Source: Halictus rubicundus (Eukaryota; Arthropoda; Insecta; Hymenoptera; Halictidae). From it: a stretch of 64,000 nt of DNA. The stretch is from NCBI RefSeq assembly GCF_050948215.1, contig NW_027488827.1, positions 248,001 to 312,000 on the forward strand, given 5' to 3'. The notes under the pieces were generated by a model that worked only from the letters and a program-made list of their open reading frames with translations, ran no database searches and was not told where the DNA came from. Position numbers and translations under genes: made by a program. This document shows, piece by piece, positions 22,301 to 33,764 of the stretch (the stretch's first letter is position 1; each line of letters begins with the position of its first letter).

Positions 22301-23712
22301 CGAACTTTGTTTGTATTGAGGACTCGGCCGTCGTCGCGGTTCGTCTCCCTCTCACCACGCACACTTCGGGTGGCAAGGGTAGTTTGGGGTGCGTGGCGAG
22401 GGGAGAGAGCCGCGTCAATATACACGGCAATCCGTCGAGCCCTCGCTCTCTTTTCCGAGAATCGCAGTGGTAACAATAATAAATCAGTTAGCTCTCCCAC
22501 AAATCACATTCTATTTCTCAAATCATTCGGATCGTAAGTTAAAGGTTCCTCGTTACGGAACCCAACGAAGATCCAAAACACTCCGTAACAATGAGAAGCT
22601 GAAAATAATTTTCAAAAAGTTATCTATTCGATCGATTCATTTTCGTTATAAATGCGTAAAATCCCATAATGCAAACGCGTTGACGTTGGTGTGGTGTCGT
22701 CCATGCGCGGTGCTTTTAATTGAGCCTGAATTCGATTACTCGGCTGTGGCGTTTACAACCGATATTTATGTAATTACAACCGCGGTTTAATTCTGACACG
22801 GCCTTATTGCGGAAAGAGCCCTCAGTAAATATCGATTTGCCAATAATAACTTCAACAGTGTTCGTTCGTTGGTCGGGTCACCCTAACCCCTTCGTGGAAT
22901 CGAATTCCGACGCGAGTTGGTCGCGACAAACGGGAAGACAAAGCGGTCGGAGCGGTAGCTGGTAGGCCGACATGTGCCTCGGAAAGCCACCCTTCGGCTG
23001 ACATTGAGGGCCAGAGTACCCTCTTTGGGTTCAGCTTCACCCATGATGTGCAAAATTAAAAAATGTGACAACAAATTTTCTCCGCGGTTGACATAAATTT
23101 TTCAAAAAAATTGTTTACATCAGCTAAGAAACTAATTTAATGTCTCGAAAAAATTGAAGCCCAATGAGTGTTATCGTCTTTTCGAAAGTGTCCGATTACT
23201 GCCGTTTCCTGCCCAATTCGAACAACCTAGTGTCCGTAAATATAAAATAACACAGTTTTCGTAAGCTAATGATTTTACCATTGGTTATCACTCATTCCCA
23301 AATTTTGGGATCACTGTACTAAAGCCCTTGGGAAACAGAAATTCTCGAATCAAGACACTTCCATTTTTCCACATCTGCCATAAGCTAATGATTTTTCTTT
23401 TCACTGTTATTCGTCCCGAAACTTTGAGCTCACTATACTGACCCTTAGGCAGACCTTGAAAAATTTTAGTTAAAAGAAGAAATAGCTATTCGAAATAATT
23501 TATTTCCCACCTTTATTTCCATATTCCTGTTTGCAGATAAAAATAGTATTGATTCATTTGATACATTAGCAATTTCAAGTATTATATTATTTCAATATTT
23601 ATATTTCTTTATTTCAAATATGTCAAAAGAGGGTCGGCATAAAGTATACTCAAACGCGACAATCTGGGCACCAGATATAATTTTGAAAAATAACTTCACA
23701 ATTATCTCAAAC
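19369..23712. other. intergenic stretch without recognised genes (copy A)
   Basis: No convincing host gene is seen. Structures noted: a poly-G/poly-C-rich patch at 19860-19910 with CCCGGGCACTTGCCCGGGG, which may be an old hAT-type remnant; a short CCTAACCTAACCTAA run near 21860; and a 148-codon open frame (20172-20618) without an ATG that I reject as a gene. Divergence from copy B is low but visible. Confidence 0.4.
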
Positions 23713-23731
23713 AATTATAAAATAAACTAAT

Positions 23732-24086
23732 TATGTTATTGAACACGTATGGGAAATGTGTATGGGAGGGGATGACGGAAGAGGATGGCAGGGGATGGTT
23801 TGGGCAGTGCTCGGGTCGAGGGGGAAGGGGAGGAATGGTTGAGGAAGGTGGGCGAATGGTGGGAGAATATGATTGGAAGAGTCGATCGATGAGGTTAGGG
23901 AAGGGGGCGGAGGTGTGTGTGAGTGTGTGAGAGAGAGAGAAAAGACAGGTTTGCTGTGTATTATTATTTTTTCTGTGATAAGTTGCATAATGTAACTTAT
24001 TGTAGGTTAAGTTATTGTATTTCTGGCGTTGGTTATTTTATTTTTATATTGTTACTTTTATCCTATTTTATGGAAAGTCGACAAGA

Positions 24087-24121
<35 letters not shown>

Positions 24122-24186
24122 TGTGTATAAAGCTGTGTGCGGTTTTGCGTGGTAAGGTAATTGTTAAGTTAGCAATTATCTGAAAT
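23732..24186 (+). mobile_element. 5'-truncated non-LTR retrotransposon fragment (copy A)
   Basis: Insertion of 455 bp flanked by a perfect 19-bp direct repeat AATTATAAAATAAACTAAT (23713-23731 and 24187-24205), the length expected of target-primed reverse transcription. The plus strand is purine-rich in its first half, like the coding strand of the LINE at 28-29 kb, and contains a (TC)n tract. The class is inferred from target duplication and base bias, because no domain survives. Copy B's duplication breaks off inside this fragment. Confidence 0.6.
24091..24118 (+). repeat. (TC)n microsatellite
   Basis: About 14 uninterrupted TC units inside the LINE fragment, also present in copy B at about 54931-54958. 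Confidence 0.9.
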
Positions 24187-24205
24187 AATTATAAAATAAA
24201 CTAAT

Positions 24206-26799
24206 ATTTTATTTGAAATAATGTTTCAAATGATGTCACTTCTAAAGCAACCACCACACTCCGGGTTTTATCCGTTTATGGAAAAAATGAGTAGGTAAAG
24301 TTTAAATTATGGTTATTAGCGCGTGTTATAGGTGAGCAACAAGTCCGTACAGTGTAGCGAAGACGGAATAACAAATGCATCTAGGCCGCGCGGCTGCCGT
24401 AGCTTCTGATTATCAGTTGTAAAAGATGGAGACAGGCCCTCGAGGTGTTTGTCTTTTGCTGCAAACTACTTACAACTTGTCCTTGATATAATATTTACAA
24501 ACAGTCTTGTATTCTGTGCAGCAATTCTAACGATTTTTAGTTGACCATCGGCAATGTAGGTTGCACTTGAGTTGATTCGATGACAGAGCACCTGCGTTTA
24601 AGTCACTCAACGGTTAACAAAGTTGCAGCCAGTAATCAGCACTGACCTATTCACCGCGGGTGTGTGTATGCAAAGTGTTGGTTCTCTATTACTGTTGCCA
24701 TCAATCTCACTAAAATAGTTCTCTTTAACTTAAGGGTATATGCAACCTCGTAGACCTCATAAAATCGAGTGAATCTAACATTTTTCTCTCGCGTACAAAG
24801 ATACTGTAAACAAAAGACATTCTTTTAGAGAATATTAAGCAACATTTTAGCTTTATTCTCATATTTTTGTTTTTACGTAAAATTGCAAAATGGAGGAGTT
24901 ATATAACATGTAGCTGTCTAAGGATGAATATAATTGCTTCAATTAAAAACTGTGTTCCCCGTAAAATATAATATAGCTACCAGGCCGTTGCAAAACCGCT
25001 GTAATTTATCTCGGCGAATTTTTATTTTGCAATTCCTACGCAGTGGGCATTCCATTACACTATGCACCGAAATAGATTGAACGGTTAGACGGAAAAAAAA
25101 ATCCACCATCGCCAGAGGCATTCCAATGTCCTGTAATGAAAAAATCTGCGGCAAGTTTGATTGAATAATAACTATCGGAATTTCTTTCGGGGCATAGTCC
25201 GGGCTCCGATATCGGGAAAACATCCCACGATTAGGAATAATCTTTTTGGCTATCGAAAGTTTTCGAGTATTTCCGATATTATCGCGAACCGAATTACGCG
25301 TTGATAAATTATAATTAAATTACTCTTTTAGACGCTCTTTCAATTACTAAAGAGTCAGTTCGTCATACCGAACCGTAAGATTTTTCTGGATGAATTAGTT
25401 TACTACGCGAAGGGAAAAAGAAATTTCGAAAGAATTGCGGGGAAAATACTAAAAGTTCTTTTGTACGAGAGAAAACACACAGAAAATGAAAATTACTTGC
25501 ATAGCAAAATTTTAAAAATTCGGTTCCGACCAATTGCAATTTTTTTATAAAAGATTCTTTTATTTCAGAATATTCATTCTTCTAACATTTCGAAGAGGGC
25601 AAAGTCGTTTCGTACAATTTTTATAAAGTTGCCATTTTAGAAGTGTCCGAATAGAACTGTGACAGACCGTATGTCTTCAGACACTATAATTATGGACATT
25701 ACACGACGCTGTAATATTGGTACGAAACTATAATCAAATAGGGCGTGGCGGGGGGGGGGGGGCAAACGGAATAACCAAGTAGCATTGCAACCCCAGTATA
25801 TTTCATCCCACCGTTCGTGTCACGGCTGAATGAAAAAGAATGTCGCTCGACAATGTTGCTGGAAAAATGAGCACAAGATTGACGATGTATACTATACAGC
25901 ACGTTGCGAGGCAGCCTTAGGTATTTATCGACCGTGGCCGGTCGACATGCGATAACGAAAAAAAATCGAAGTGGAGGTGCTGCCGCGGTGAAAGTAGCCA
26001 CGACCCTGCCGAGAAGGGGTGCAACTTAAAACAGAAAAGCAATTTCTTTCAATAAAGAACCCGTTAGAAACTCCTCACAATTCCCTTACATTATCCTAGC
26101 AAGAAAACTCCGACCCAAAGCATACGCGAAACGAAGAAAATAAATATACTGACGAGAAAGTGTCCCTTTAACTAGAATCTTCCTGGAAGCATCCGTTTGC
26201 ACTCGAGCGAATACTCCTCCTGACATTTTTCACCATTTTCTACATAGCGTGCAAAGTATACTATTATAAAAATATTCTTCACTGTTCAGGGTAATTGTTT
26301 ACGCCCCCTTGTATTTCATAATGCACCGCTGAGCATTCCTCATAACAGGCTCCGCCCTAAAAGCAGAGGAAAATATTATTTCAGTAAATTGTTCATTTTA
26401 TTCCAATCGTTTGCACACTTCGGGAATAACGCGTTCGACTACAGTGACATTCTTTTATTATTTCATTAAGTTCTTCCTCGCGAAAAGTCGCTTCTCCTTC
26501 AAAATACCATTTCATTCGAACTGTGTAACAACGATCGCGTTCCGAACGCTGCAAATAATCTTGTTTTATCTGCTTTTCGTTTGTCTTATTTGATTTTCCG
26601 CAAATGAATTCACAGAGTCGGTCGCGGAAATTGTCGCGCGTGTATGGCAATCGCGATTTCATTCGTGCAAGAAAAATCAAATTAATATCCCCCGCGTAGA
26701 CATTCGATATTACATACGATGCGAGAGAAACTCTTCGCGTTTTTGTCACCATTTGTTTTTCACATTTCGTACGAGGACGTTTCACGTTCGATAAAATGG
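24206..26799. other. copy-A-only intergenic stretch
   Basis: It has no counterpart between copy B and its tail. I recognise no gene; the longest open frame (26393-26785, minus, 130 codons) lacks an ATG and any known motif. A 13-base G run lies at 25750-25762. Confidence 0.4.
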
Positions 26800-27973
26800 T
26801 ACAGCTGAAAAAGGCTATTGCCGAAATTATTTCTCTCTCCGTGGTCGTGCGTTCTATCGTCGTAGCAGTTGGTCAGATATTAAATCGGAGTGACGAGCGA
26901 CGGTCGAGGGATAAATCGTAATTAGAAAAGTGTAAATACACGAACGATCAAACGTACAGCGTTAACAGACAGGGAAAACCAACGGTTCGGTTCCCGGATT
27001 TGAGCAGGATCGATCTTTGTCTACGTTTCACAGTGGGATTTCGATTGCGGCATCTGATTCCCGGGTCTCTTTCCTCATCTCTGACGTTCGCGGGGGTGGG
27101 ATAGAAAGGGCGTCGCGTGCATACGGTTTCGCTGTCAAAGGGACGATACGTGGTCTCCAGCGAGTTTTGGAAAGGTACACCACAGGTTGGCGAAGATATT
27201 CTTACCACCGGGGGTTCTCCTGTTCCGATTGAAGAGAAGGGTGGTATTTACTGACAGCAGGTTGGTGGTGCACACCGCAACACGGATTTTGTGCAAGAGA
27301 CTCTTGAAAACCGTGCGCACCCCTGTCGCGCGAAAGAATTCTCCCCTTTCCACGGGCGGCGTTTTATTTCCCGAGAAATCGTTTGTCCCTGATCCGCGTG
27401 GCTGGAAAAATATCAGCAGCGAACCTAATAAAAGTGAGAACACCTCTCCTCGCCTGTGACGAAATGCGGAAAATACGAAGCGGATACCGTTGCTCAACGT
27501 ATCCTCTTCGAAACGGATTTATATTATTTAGTGATTGTAAAATCGAGGCAGCCAATCGATGGGGGCAGAAATAAAATAAATCAGCATACGAGAAGCATGT
27601 AACAATTTCTGATATTTCGCAGCCGATTGAACGACCAGCGATCGAGCAGTGGCTCCCGAAACTTATTACTCTGACGCAACGGCGAAGGGCTGACGCGGTG
27701 GGGCCGACACGAACGTGAACGCTACCAAGCAGAACCGGGGGTAATGTAGAATGAAAAACGAGGAAAAGTCGAAGATAAAATTTCAGTGTAGCTGGAAAAC
27801 GCGGAGTATCAATCCGATTTTTTCCTTACGGCGCTGAAAACGTAACAATGAAATTATTGGCCACACCTAACACTGATTCCTACCGTGTCCCTGCTGGCCA
27901 ATCCCGCGAATGGAAACGGTAAAATCGGATTCGTTACGTTCTGTCGAAAGCTCTTGATCGGGAGATTAAATAT

Positions 27974-29387
27974 ATATATACTTTTATTTTGCCTCCCCTA
28001 AGGGTTACAATTCTTTTTCCTTTACACCATCTCCTTCTATCGCCGCCCTTCCATCTTCGCTTATCCTAACTTATCCTTATCTATCTTAATCTAACTTAAC
28101 CTAACTTATACTTATACTTAGCATAACCTAAACTTATATACTATATAGCTAGAAAAGAGAGTTTATTTACAATAGACCTTATATTTATATCTTAACCTAG
28201 CTTATACATAACTTATCTATGCTTATGACCTATATAATGCTATGTAGAGAGACAGAGAGAGAAAATTGTATATACAAAAGACCTTATTTGCTAATCTTAT
28301 ATTTACCCCCCTTCCCCCTTTGGACCTCCCCTTCCGTTCGCTCATCTCCCACTCCTCTCTTTTCCTTTCTCCCCTCTCTCCACTCTTCCACTCTTCTCAT
28401 CCATTCCTCACCTCCTCCCTCATCTTCCAACACCTCCCACATTCTCTCCTGCCACCCTTTTTCCTCATCCAACCTCATGCATACTTCCCACACATGCTCC
28501 CACGTCTCATTCTCCCATCCGCACACTCTACACGCTTTCCACTCTTCATTCATCCAGTACCACTCTCCTCTCATCTCGCATCCTAACCTAAATCTCGCCA
28601 CTCTTTTCCATCTACTTTCCCCCCATCCTTTCTTAAGGTACCCCGGCAGTCCCTCCCCTTTCACCATCCCATACCACTTGTTTGACTTTGACTCCTCTAT
28701 CTTACCCCTTCTTTCCTTTGTTTGTCTTTCCTTTTCCTTTTTAATTATTTCCTCGCTCATTTTCTCCCTTCCTTCCTCAATCATTTCATTCATTATCTCT
28801 CCCGACCATCCCCTCTCCTTAAAGAACTCCCACCTCTCCTTTTCCCACCCATCTCTTACCCCTCCCACCCTATCCCTTCTTCTTATTTCTTCCCAACATA
28901 ATCGTGCCAGCTTTCCCCCTTTCCCTTCCGCTAATTTTTTCTCGTATCCCCATGCCCTCAGTCCTGCCTTTCCCCTCAATAATTCCCTTTGCATTTCCTC
29001 CCTCACCATGTATCCCGGCGTTGTCCTTTCCACTCCCAGGACCCACCTTAAATATCTCTCCTGTAGCCTTTCCATGCCTTCCCTCTCTTTCCATCCCCAG
29101 ATTTCCACCCCATAACTTATTACCGACCATACCAATTTGTCAAAAAGCCATACTCTCCTACCCCAATCTTTGCCGAACCTCCTTTTTCCTATCCCCCACA
29201 CCTTCCCCATTATTGCTGCTCCTTTCCTCACTCTTTCCTCCACTTGCGCTTCCTGTCCACCATTCCTTGCTATCACGTATCCCAGGTACTTGTACTCCCT
29301 TACTTCCTCAATTTCCCTGTGCTTCCACCTCCACTTCATCTTTTTCCATCTCCCCCCGCCCTTCCTACATCTCATTATTTTAGATTT
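27974..29387 (-). mobile_element. 5'-truncated non-LTR (LINE) retrotransposon
   Basis: Flanked by a perfect 14-bp direct repeat GGGAGATTAAATAT (27960-27973, 29388-29401). On the minus strand it starts mid-ORF at 29387 and ends with a 3' UTR and an (TA)n-like tail instead of poly-A. The empty site is seen in the diverged tail of copy B (about 57115), so insertion happened after that split. Confidence 0.9.
28284..29375 (-). pseudogene. C-terminal part of LINE ORF2 (post-reverse-transcriptase region)
   Basis: A 363-codon frame without stops, rich in Glu, Lys, Arg and Trp. Near residues 28-34 it has YKYLGYVI, the motif that closes the reverse transcriptase thumb region in many insect LINEs. Then come WSVISYGVEIWGW (83-95) and RYLRWVLGVERTTPGY (107-122). 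Residues 282-299 form a C-x2-C-x8-H-x4-C zinc knuckle (C282, C285, H294, C299), as seen at the C-terminus of I/R1-group LINE proteins. The catalytic polymerase motifs and endonuclease are missing because the copy is 5'-truncated. The ORF itself is intact, suggesting a young insertion. The precise clade is not assigned. Confidence 0.85.
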
Positions 29388-30835
29388 GGGAGATTAAATA
29401 TCTTCACATTCAAATTCGTGGAATTTAAAAGGTTTTTGTATCAGCCCATTGAGAGCATCGAATTTAAAAAATTATATTTTGAAGGATTATTCATCCCAGG
29501 CTAAACGAACAATGATTAACAAGACCGAGGATTTTATAGATTCGTGTTAAAAATGGATGGATCAAACGCAAAACTATAGAAGCATTTAGAAAATCTAGAA
29601 ACGCATAAACGATTTAAAAGGGAAATAAATTTGGTCTCTGTATTTTTCAACGAACGCAGGCGATATTTATTTCGCATTAAAATTCGCAATATATTGAATA
29701 ATATTTCGCCCGAACGACTCGATGGCTCTTCTCTCTCCGTAAACATGTAATCCTTTAATTTTCGATTTTAATAAGCGCGGACATGTCCGGCCAACGGGCA
29801 AATAGACCACCCACGCGATTATACACAAAACGCGATAAAATAAACGCGTCATTTGTTGCGAACGTGATTTTTATTTTATTTCCAATCTCGCGAAATCCCA
29901 TGGTCATTTACGGAAGAATTGAAATAAATATGTTTTTAAATTTTCAATGTACTGTTCAATGACCCGCGTTTTCGTTAATAACTCCTTAACGAAGCCGAGC
30001 AGAACATTTTCACGGATGAAAAAGTTATATAAAATTTATTGTTATGATAAAGGTTATTATAAAACGTATATTCTGCAATGACTACACATCGACTTTTGTT
30101 CTCTGCAATTTTTTTTTTCATTGAAAATTGCAGAGAACAGAAGTTAACTAAAAATGTATTCCTTCTTTCAACAATTCTAATGAACAGAGAATAATGTAAT
30201 AACTAGACTGTGGATCTATATCTTGTATTTTTGATTTTTATTTAGTGACGACAATCTATAATTTTAACCATTTGTCCTGCTTTAACCGCAAAAGATACGC
30301 GAACTCTTTTCACACGCGACGATTCTTTGGACTCGCCCGAGTTGAATGGCGTATTTATTGTATAACATTTTTGTATAAAATTAATAGAATAATATAATAT
30401 TAGATTTTCTGAAGATTTTTGGAGGATAAATTAATTTTTTTGTTTCTTCGGACATACGCTCGAAATCGTTGAAAATCTGACTGAACGTGTTCTCGATATT
30501 TCTATAAAGTGATGTGAAATCATCATTTTAACGTTAAAAATTAAGGGTTGCAGGCAAAATCTACCTACGTCATAGAGTGAACCGTCTCCCTTTGGGCATA
30601 TCGTGAAAAAGCTGTTACAGGTGATACAGACGTAGCGTTTGATGAATCAATTTAAATAGTGCCGCAAGGGACAGGAGAAGATATTGTTGGACACTGTGAA
30701 ATTTACTGAACTTTCGGAATTGCTTTCCCGGAGACCGTGCGTCCGATTCTATTGAAACTTTTAGGGCGATTCGTCATACCGTTGACGTAACGAAAATACA
30801 CGTAAATATAAATTGCTTTGACAGGAAAATATTGT

Positions 30836-31693
30836 TGCGGAGGCTTCGGCCCCGCCTCGCCGGCAAACACATCCCTCAACCAAACAACAGACCGAACACT
30901 ACCAACAACTAAATAACTGTTTATTGGCTGTCAACGGACAATGTTAAAAGATGCGATACAGGTGCGTGCTCTCGCTTCGACGACTCGAGAGATTCTGTCG
31001 TCTGTCTTCTTCTTAACAACAACCCCGTTGGCCGGATACCACAATATCGATACGACGGCCAACTTCTCTCGATCGCCGCAATCGACAGCTTCCATCGTAA
31101 CACTGCTGCCCCTCTCGAAAAAACGGGCGTCCCGACCGCGGCTAAATTCGTCTGCGGTAACGTCCCAACCTTCACGCCTCGTAATCGAAAGACGGCTCCT
31201 TGACATGTTAACCTCTGTCTGAAAAGTCGGTGAAAGAAAAGAAATTTTCTTTAACCCGGTGGCCTCAATCAGACAGTAAACGTCCCGACATTTGTCCTCT
31301 GTCTCAGGGGAAAACCACCTAAAAACCCTGAGCAGGACGCTGGCTTAGGACGCTAGTTACTGTCGATATAAAAGCGTCATTTCTGACGTCTTGTGTCTAT
31401 CTAAAAGTGACAATTCAAAGTGACCTGATATTTTTCATGATTTCCTTTGTAACAGTGAATTGAGCTTGTGAATCGTGAACGTTCCGACAGAAAGCAATTT
31501 TTACGGAAAATCCCATGAAACAATTTATTTTAATAGTATCATCGTTTTTAGAAATTCTAACTGTTAATAGAGATTTTCTACGTGTCGTGCTGAGTATCGT
31601 AGGAGCATGAACTGATCGCGTGCCATAGCTCTGTTAATTTTACGGAATTTTTAATTAAAATTCCGGAGGGCCAGACAACGGTATTCGATTACA
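30836..31693 (-). mobile_element. candidate solo LTR or LTR fragment (copy B)
   Basis: Same sequence and same uncertainty as 2143-3000. Confidence 0.3.
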
Positions 31694-33000
31694 ATATTTC
31701 TCGAAATCAAGCCACGAAATTCTATCGTATTCTAACAATAATTATTCTGATTATTAAATAGATTAAGAAATAATTTAATAAATAATCAAATTGTTTGACG
31801 AATACTTCGCGTTTGCTTTAAACCTCACAAGAACACTTCGATTGACTATTTCGCCGAGGGATTTTTCGCATGTTCCGGGAAGTTCATATTTATTCATCGA
31901 GTTGCATTGGCGTTTGAAAAAAACGGAAGAATGGGATGAAAAAGTTCTTGTTTGCATATCCGACATATGTAGATATTCTCGTTGAAATCGCGTACGTGAC
32001 GGGCTTTCTTGATTATCCGTAAAAATTCGAATTTCAGTCTCCGCTCGAAAAATTTGCGTCACAGAGGGGAATCATTATTCCCGCAGGGTATTATATCCCG
32101 TCGGCCGGGATCGTGTGCGCCCGAATACGAGGCGCATACAATAACACGCGATCCGCTTCTTGTTCCATATTTCACGGTGGGTCCAATAAGGGTCACAATT
32201 AAGCCCGCAGTGTTCGTCTTCCGCCATTTGACAGTGTCTAACTCTCCTTACGCAAATTTATGCGCGGTGACTTCCGGCCCGTGTTAATTGCGACGTGGAA
32301 TCCGTGGAACACCGTATCGAACGCGATTGTCGAGAGTGGATTGTCAAAAATGGAATTGAACAACGGGCAATAAACAAACATCGTTAAGTGCTAATTTTTG
32401 TTCGCTGTGGATTTTATGCATTTATAGAAAAATGGAAACTGGAAATCTAAATTGTGAAGGTGTTAGAAAAATTGGAGAATATTATGTTCAATTTATGAAA
32501 GTTGTTGTAAGAACAGGCACATTTTCATCTAGTTTTTATTTTTTACGATCAACTTATTTATTTAGAACAATTTTATTTTCTATAAAGGTTTTCGATACAA
32601 GAATCAAAAGTTTCTTATCGAAATGCAACAATGGTGTCGAACAATGTCCTCAACGGAGCTTTCCCCTTGCAATTTCGTCCGACATTTTGGTCTCGGAGTG
32701 AGTCGTGACTTCGCCATTTTGAAACTCTGTTCCGACAACATCGATCGCGAAAAGGGAAGCCCGTGACGCGGCAATAGTTAATACAATGTTATACATCGAC
32801 TGACTGTTGGACCAGTCAACCGGAACCACGTCGGCGTGAGGCGTGGAGACGTCCCGCGAAGCGCTGCGTTCTCCAATGACGATGCGCGGCCCTGAAAACA
32901 ATAAAAAGATAACCACGCCTAGTCCCGGGTTCGCCTGGGAACCATTCAATCTCGCCTGGGGTTGATCGATATTCGACGAGATATATGTTACAAATATTAT

Positions 33001-33763
33001 TTAATATTCCAGACTGTATTTCGCTTAAAAAAAAAAAGAATAATAATTTCAATGGTTCCTTTTTAAACCGAGGACCAAGGTTTCAGAATTTCTGAATAAA
33101 TGGTACAAAAGCGGCGACAATTTCATAGAATTAGGCTGCGGATTTTAGGCGTTTATGGCAAAAGTAGGTCAAAAATAGGTCAAACACAAAACCATAAAGA
33201 CATCAGAAGAATTTTTACGTCATGTTCGACACTTTCAGGTGATTAAAAACGAAAATATATTTTCATTTAATTTGGGTCAACGAGTGACCCGATTCTTCGA
33301 TGGTGAATGTTCGGAGCGAGGCGAGGGGCTATTCGAGATTTTGGCCGCCATGATGTTCTTCATCGAACGGGGAACTTCCCCGGGATCGTTCGAGCCGAAA
33401 CCAGGTCATGCAGGTGACCTGCCTCCGCCCTCGATGGATTTATGACGATGCGTGACCTTTTACTGATAACGTTAATTGTTTACGTTGTTTATTCGGAAGG
33501 TACTACTTCCTACAAATTTCAATTATCATTTCTGACGATCTTTACGATCTTGAAATATCTTGTCCACCAGACGAGAAGCCACCCCTCAATCTTTGGAGCT
33601 TCGTTTATTTTCCCTAGGGGATGCAGGTGACCCGCCTCGGACATCGATGGATTTATAACGATGAATGACGTTTCACTGTTAACGTTAATTGTTTACAGGA
33701 AGGGAAAACAGTGATTTGTCTATATATGTCGCCGAGGCCTGGATAATAATCGTCGCGGAATTA
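33001..33763 (+). repeat. 763-bp direct repeat, left (copy B)
   Basis: Twin of 4308-5070. It ends at the TTAA next to the TIR element. Confidence 0.9.
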
Positions 33764-33764
33764 A

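Larger units (their letters stand above)
1227..24140 (+). repeat. large direct tandem duplication, copy A
   Basis: This stretch is repeated in the same orientation at 29988-54980. Near the left edge copy B lacks about 68 bp. From about 1.33 to 13.4 kb the offset is a constant 28693. It changes at a MITE difference (13.4 kb), at a TIR insertion in B (17.1 kb in A), at a 31-bp deletion in B (about 18.4 kb in A) and at a 373-bp insertion in B (about 21.45 kb in A). Homology ends abruptly at 24140, inside a LINE fragment. Substitutions are almost absent before 13.3 kb and more frequent afterwards. An assembly artefact cannot be excluded for the near-identical part, but the copy-specific insertions argue for two real loci or two haplotypes. 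Confidence 0.95.
26800..29900 (+). repeat. diverged tail of the duplicated unit, copy A
   Basis: Outside the LINE at 27974-29387, this matches 56050-57617 colinearly at roughly 75-85 percent by eye. Clear anchors are the GGTGGTATTT region (27239 and 56432), GTTTGTCCCTGA (27380 and 56571), and ACGAACAATGATTAACAAGAC (29507 and 57205). It is much more diverged than the 1.2-24.1 kb part. Confidence 0.8.

Noticed and set aside
26393..26785. 130-codon minus-strand open frame
   Set aside because: It has a non-ATG beginning and biased composition, and it has no counterpart in the other copy.
28904..29383. plus-strand open frames of up to 298 codons opposite the LINE
   Set aside because: These are pyrimidine-rich antisense shadows of the LINE ORF2 frame.
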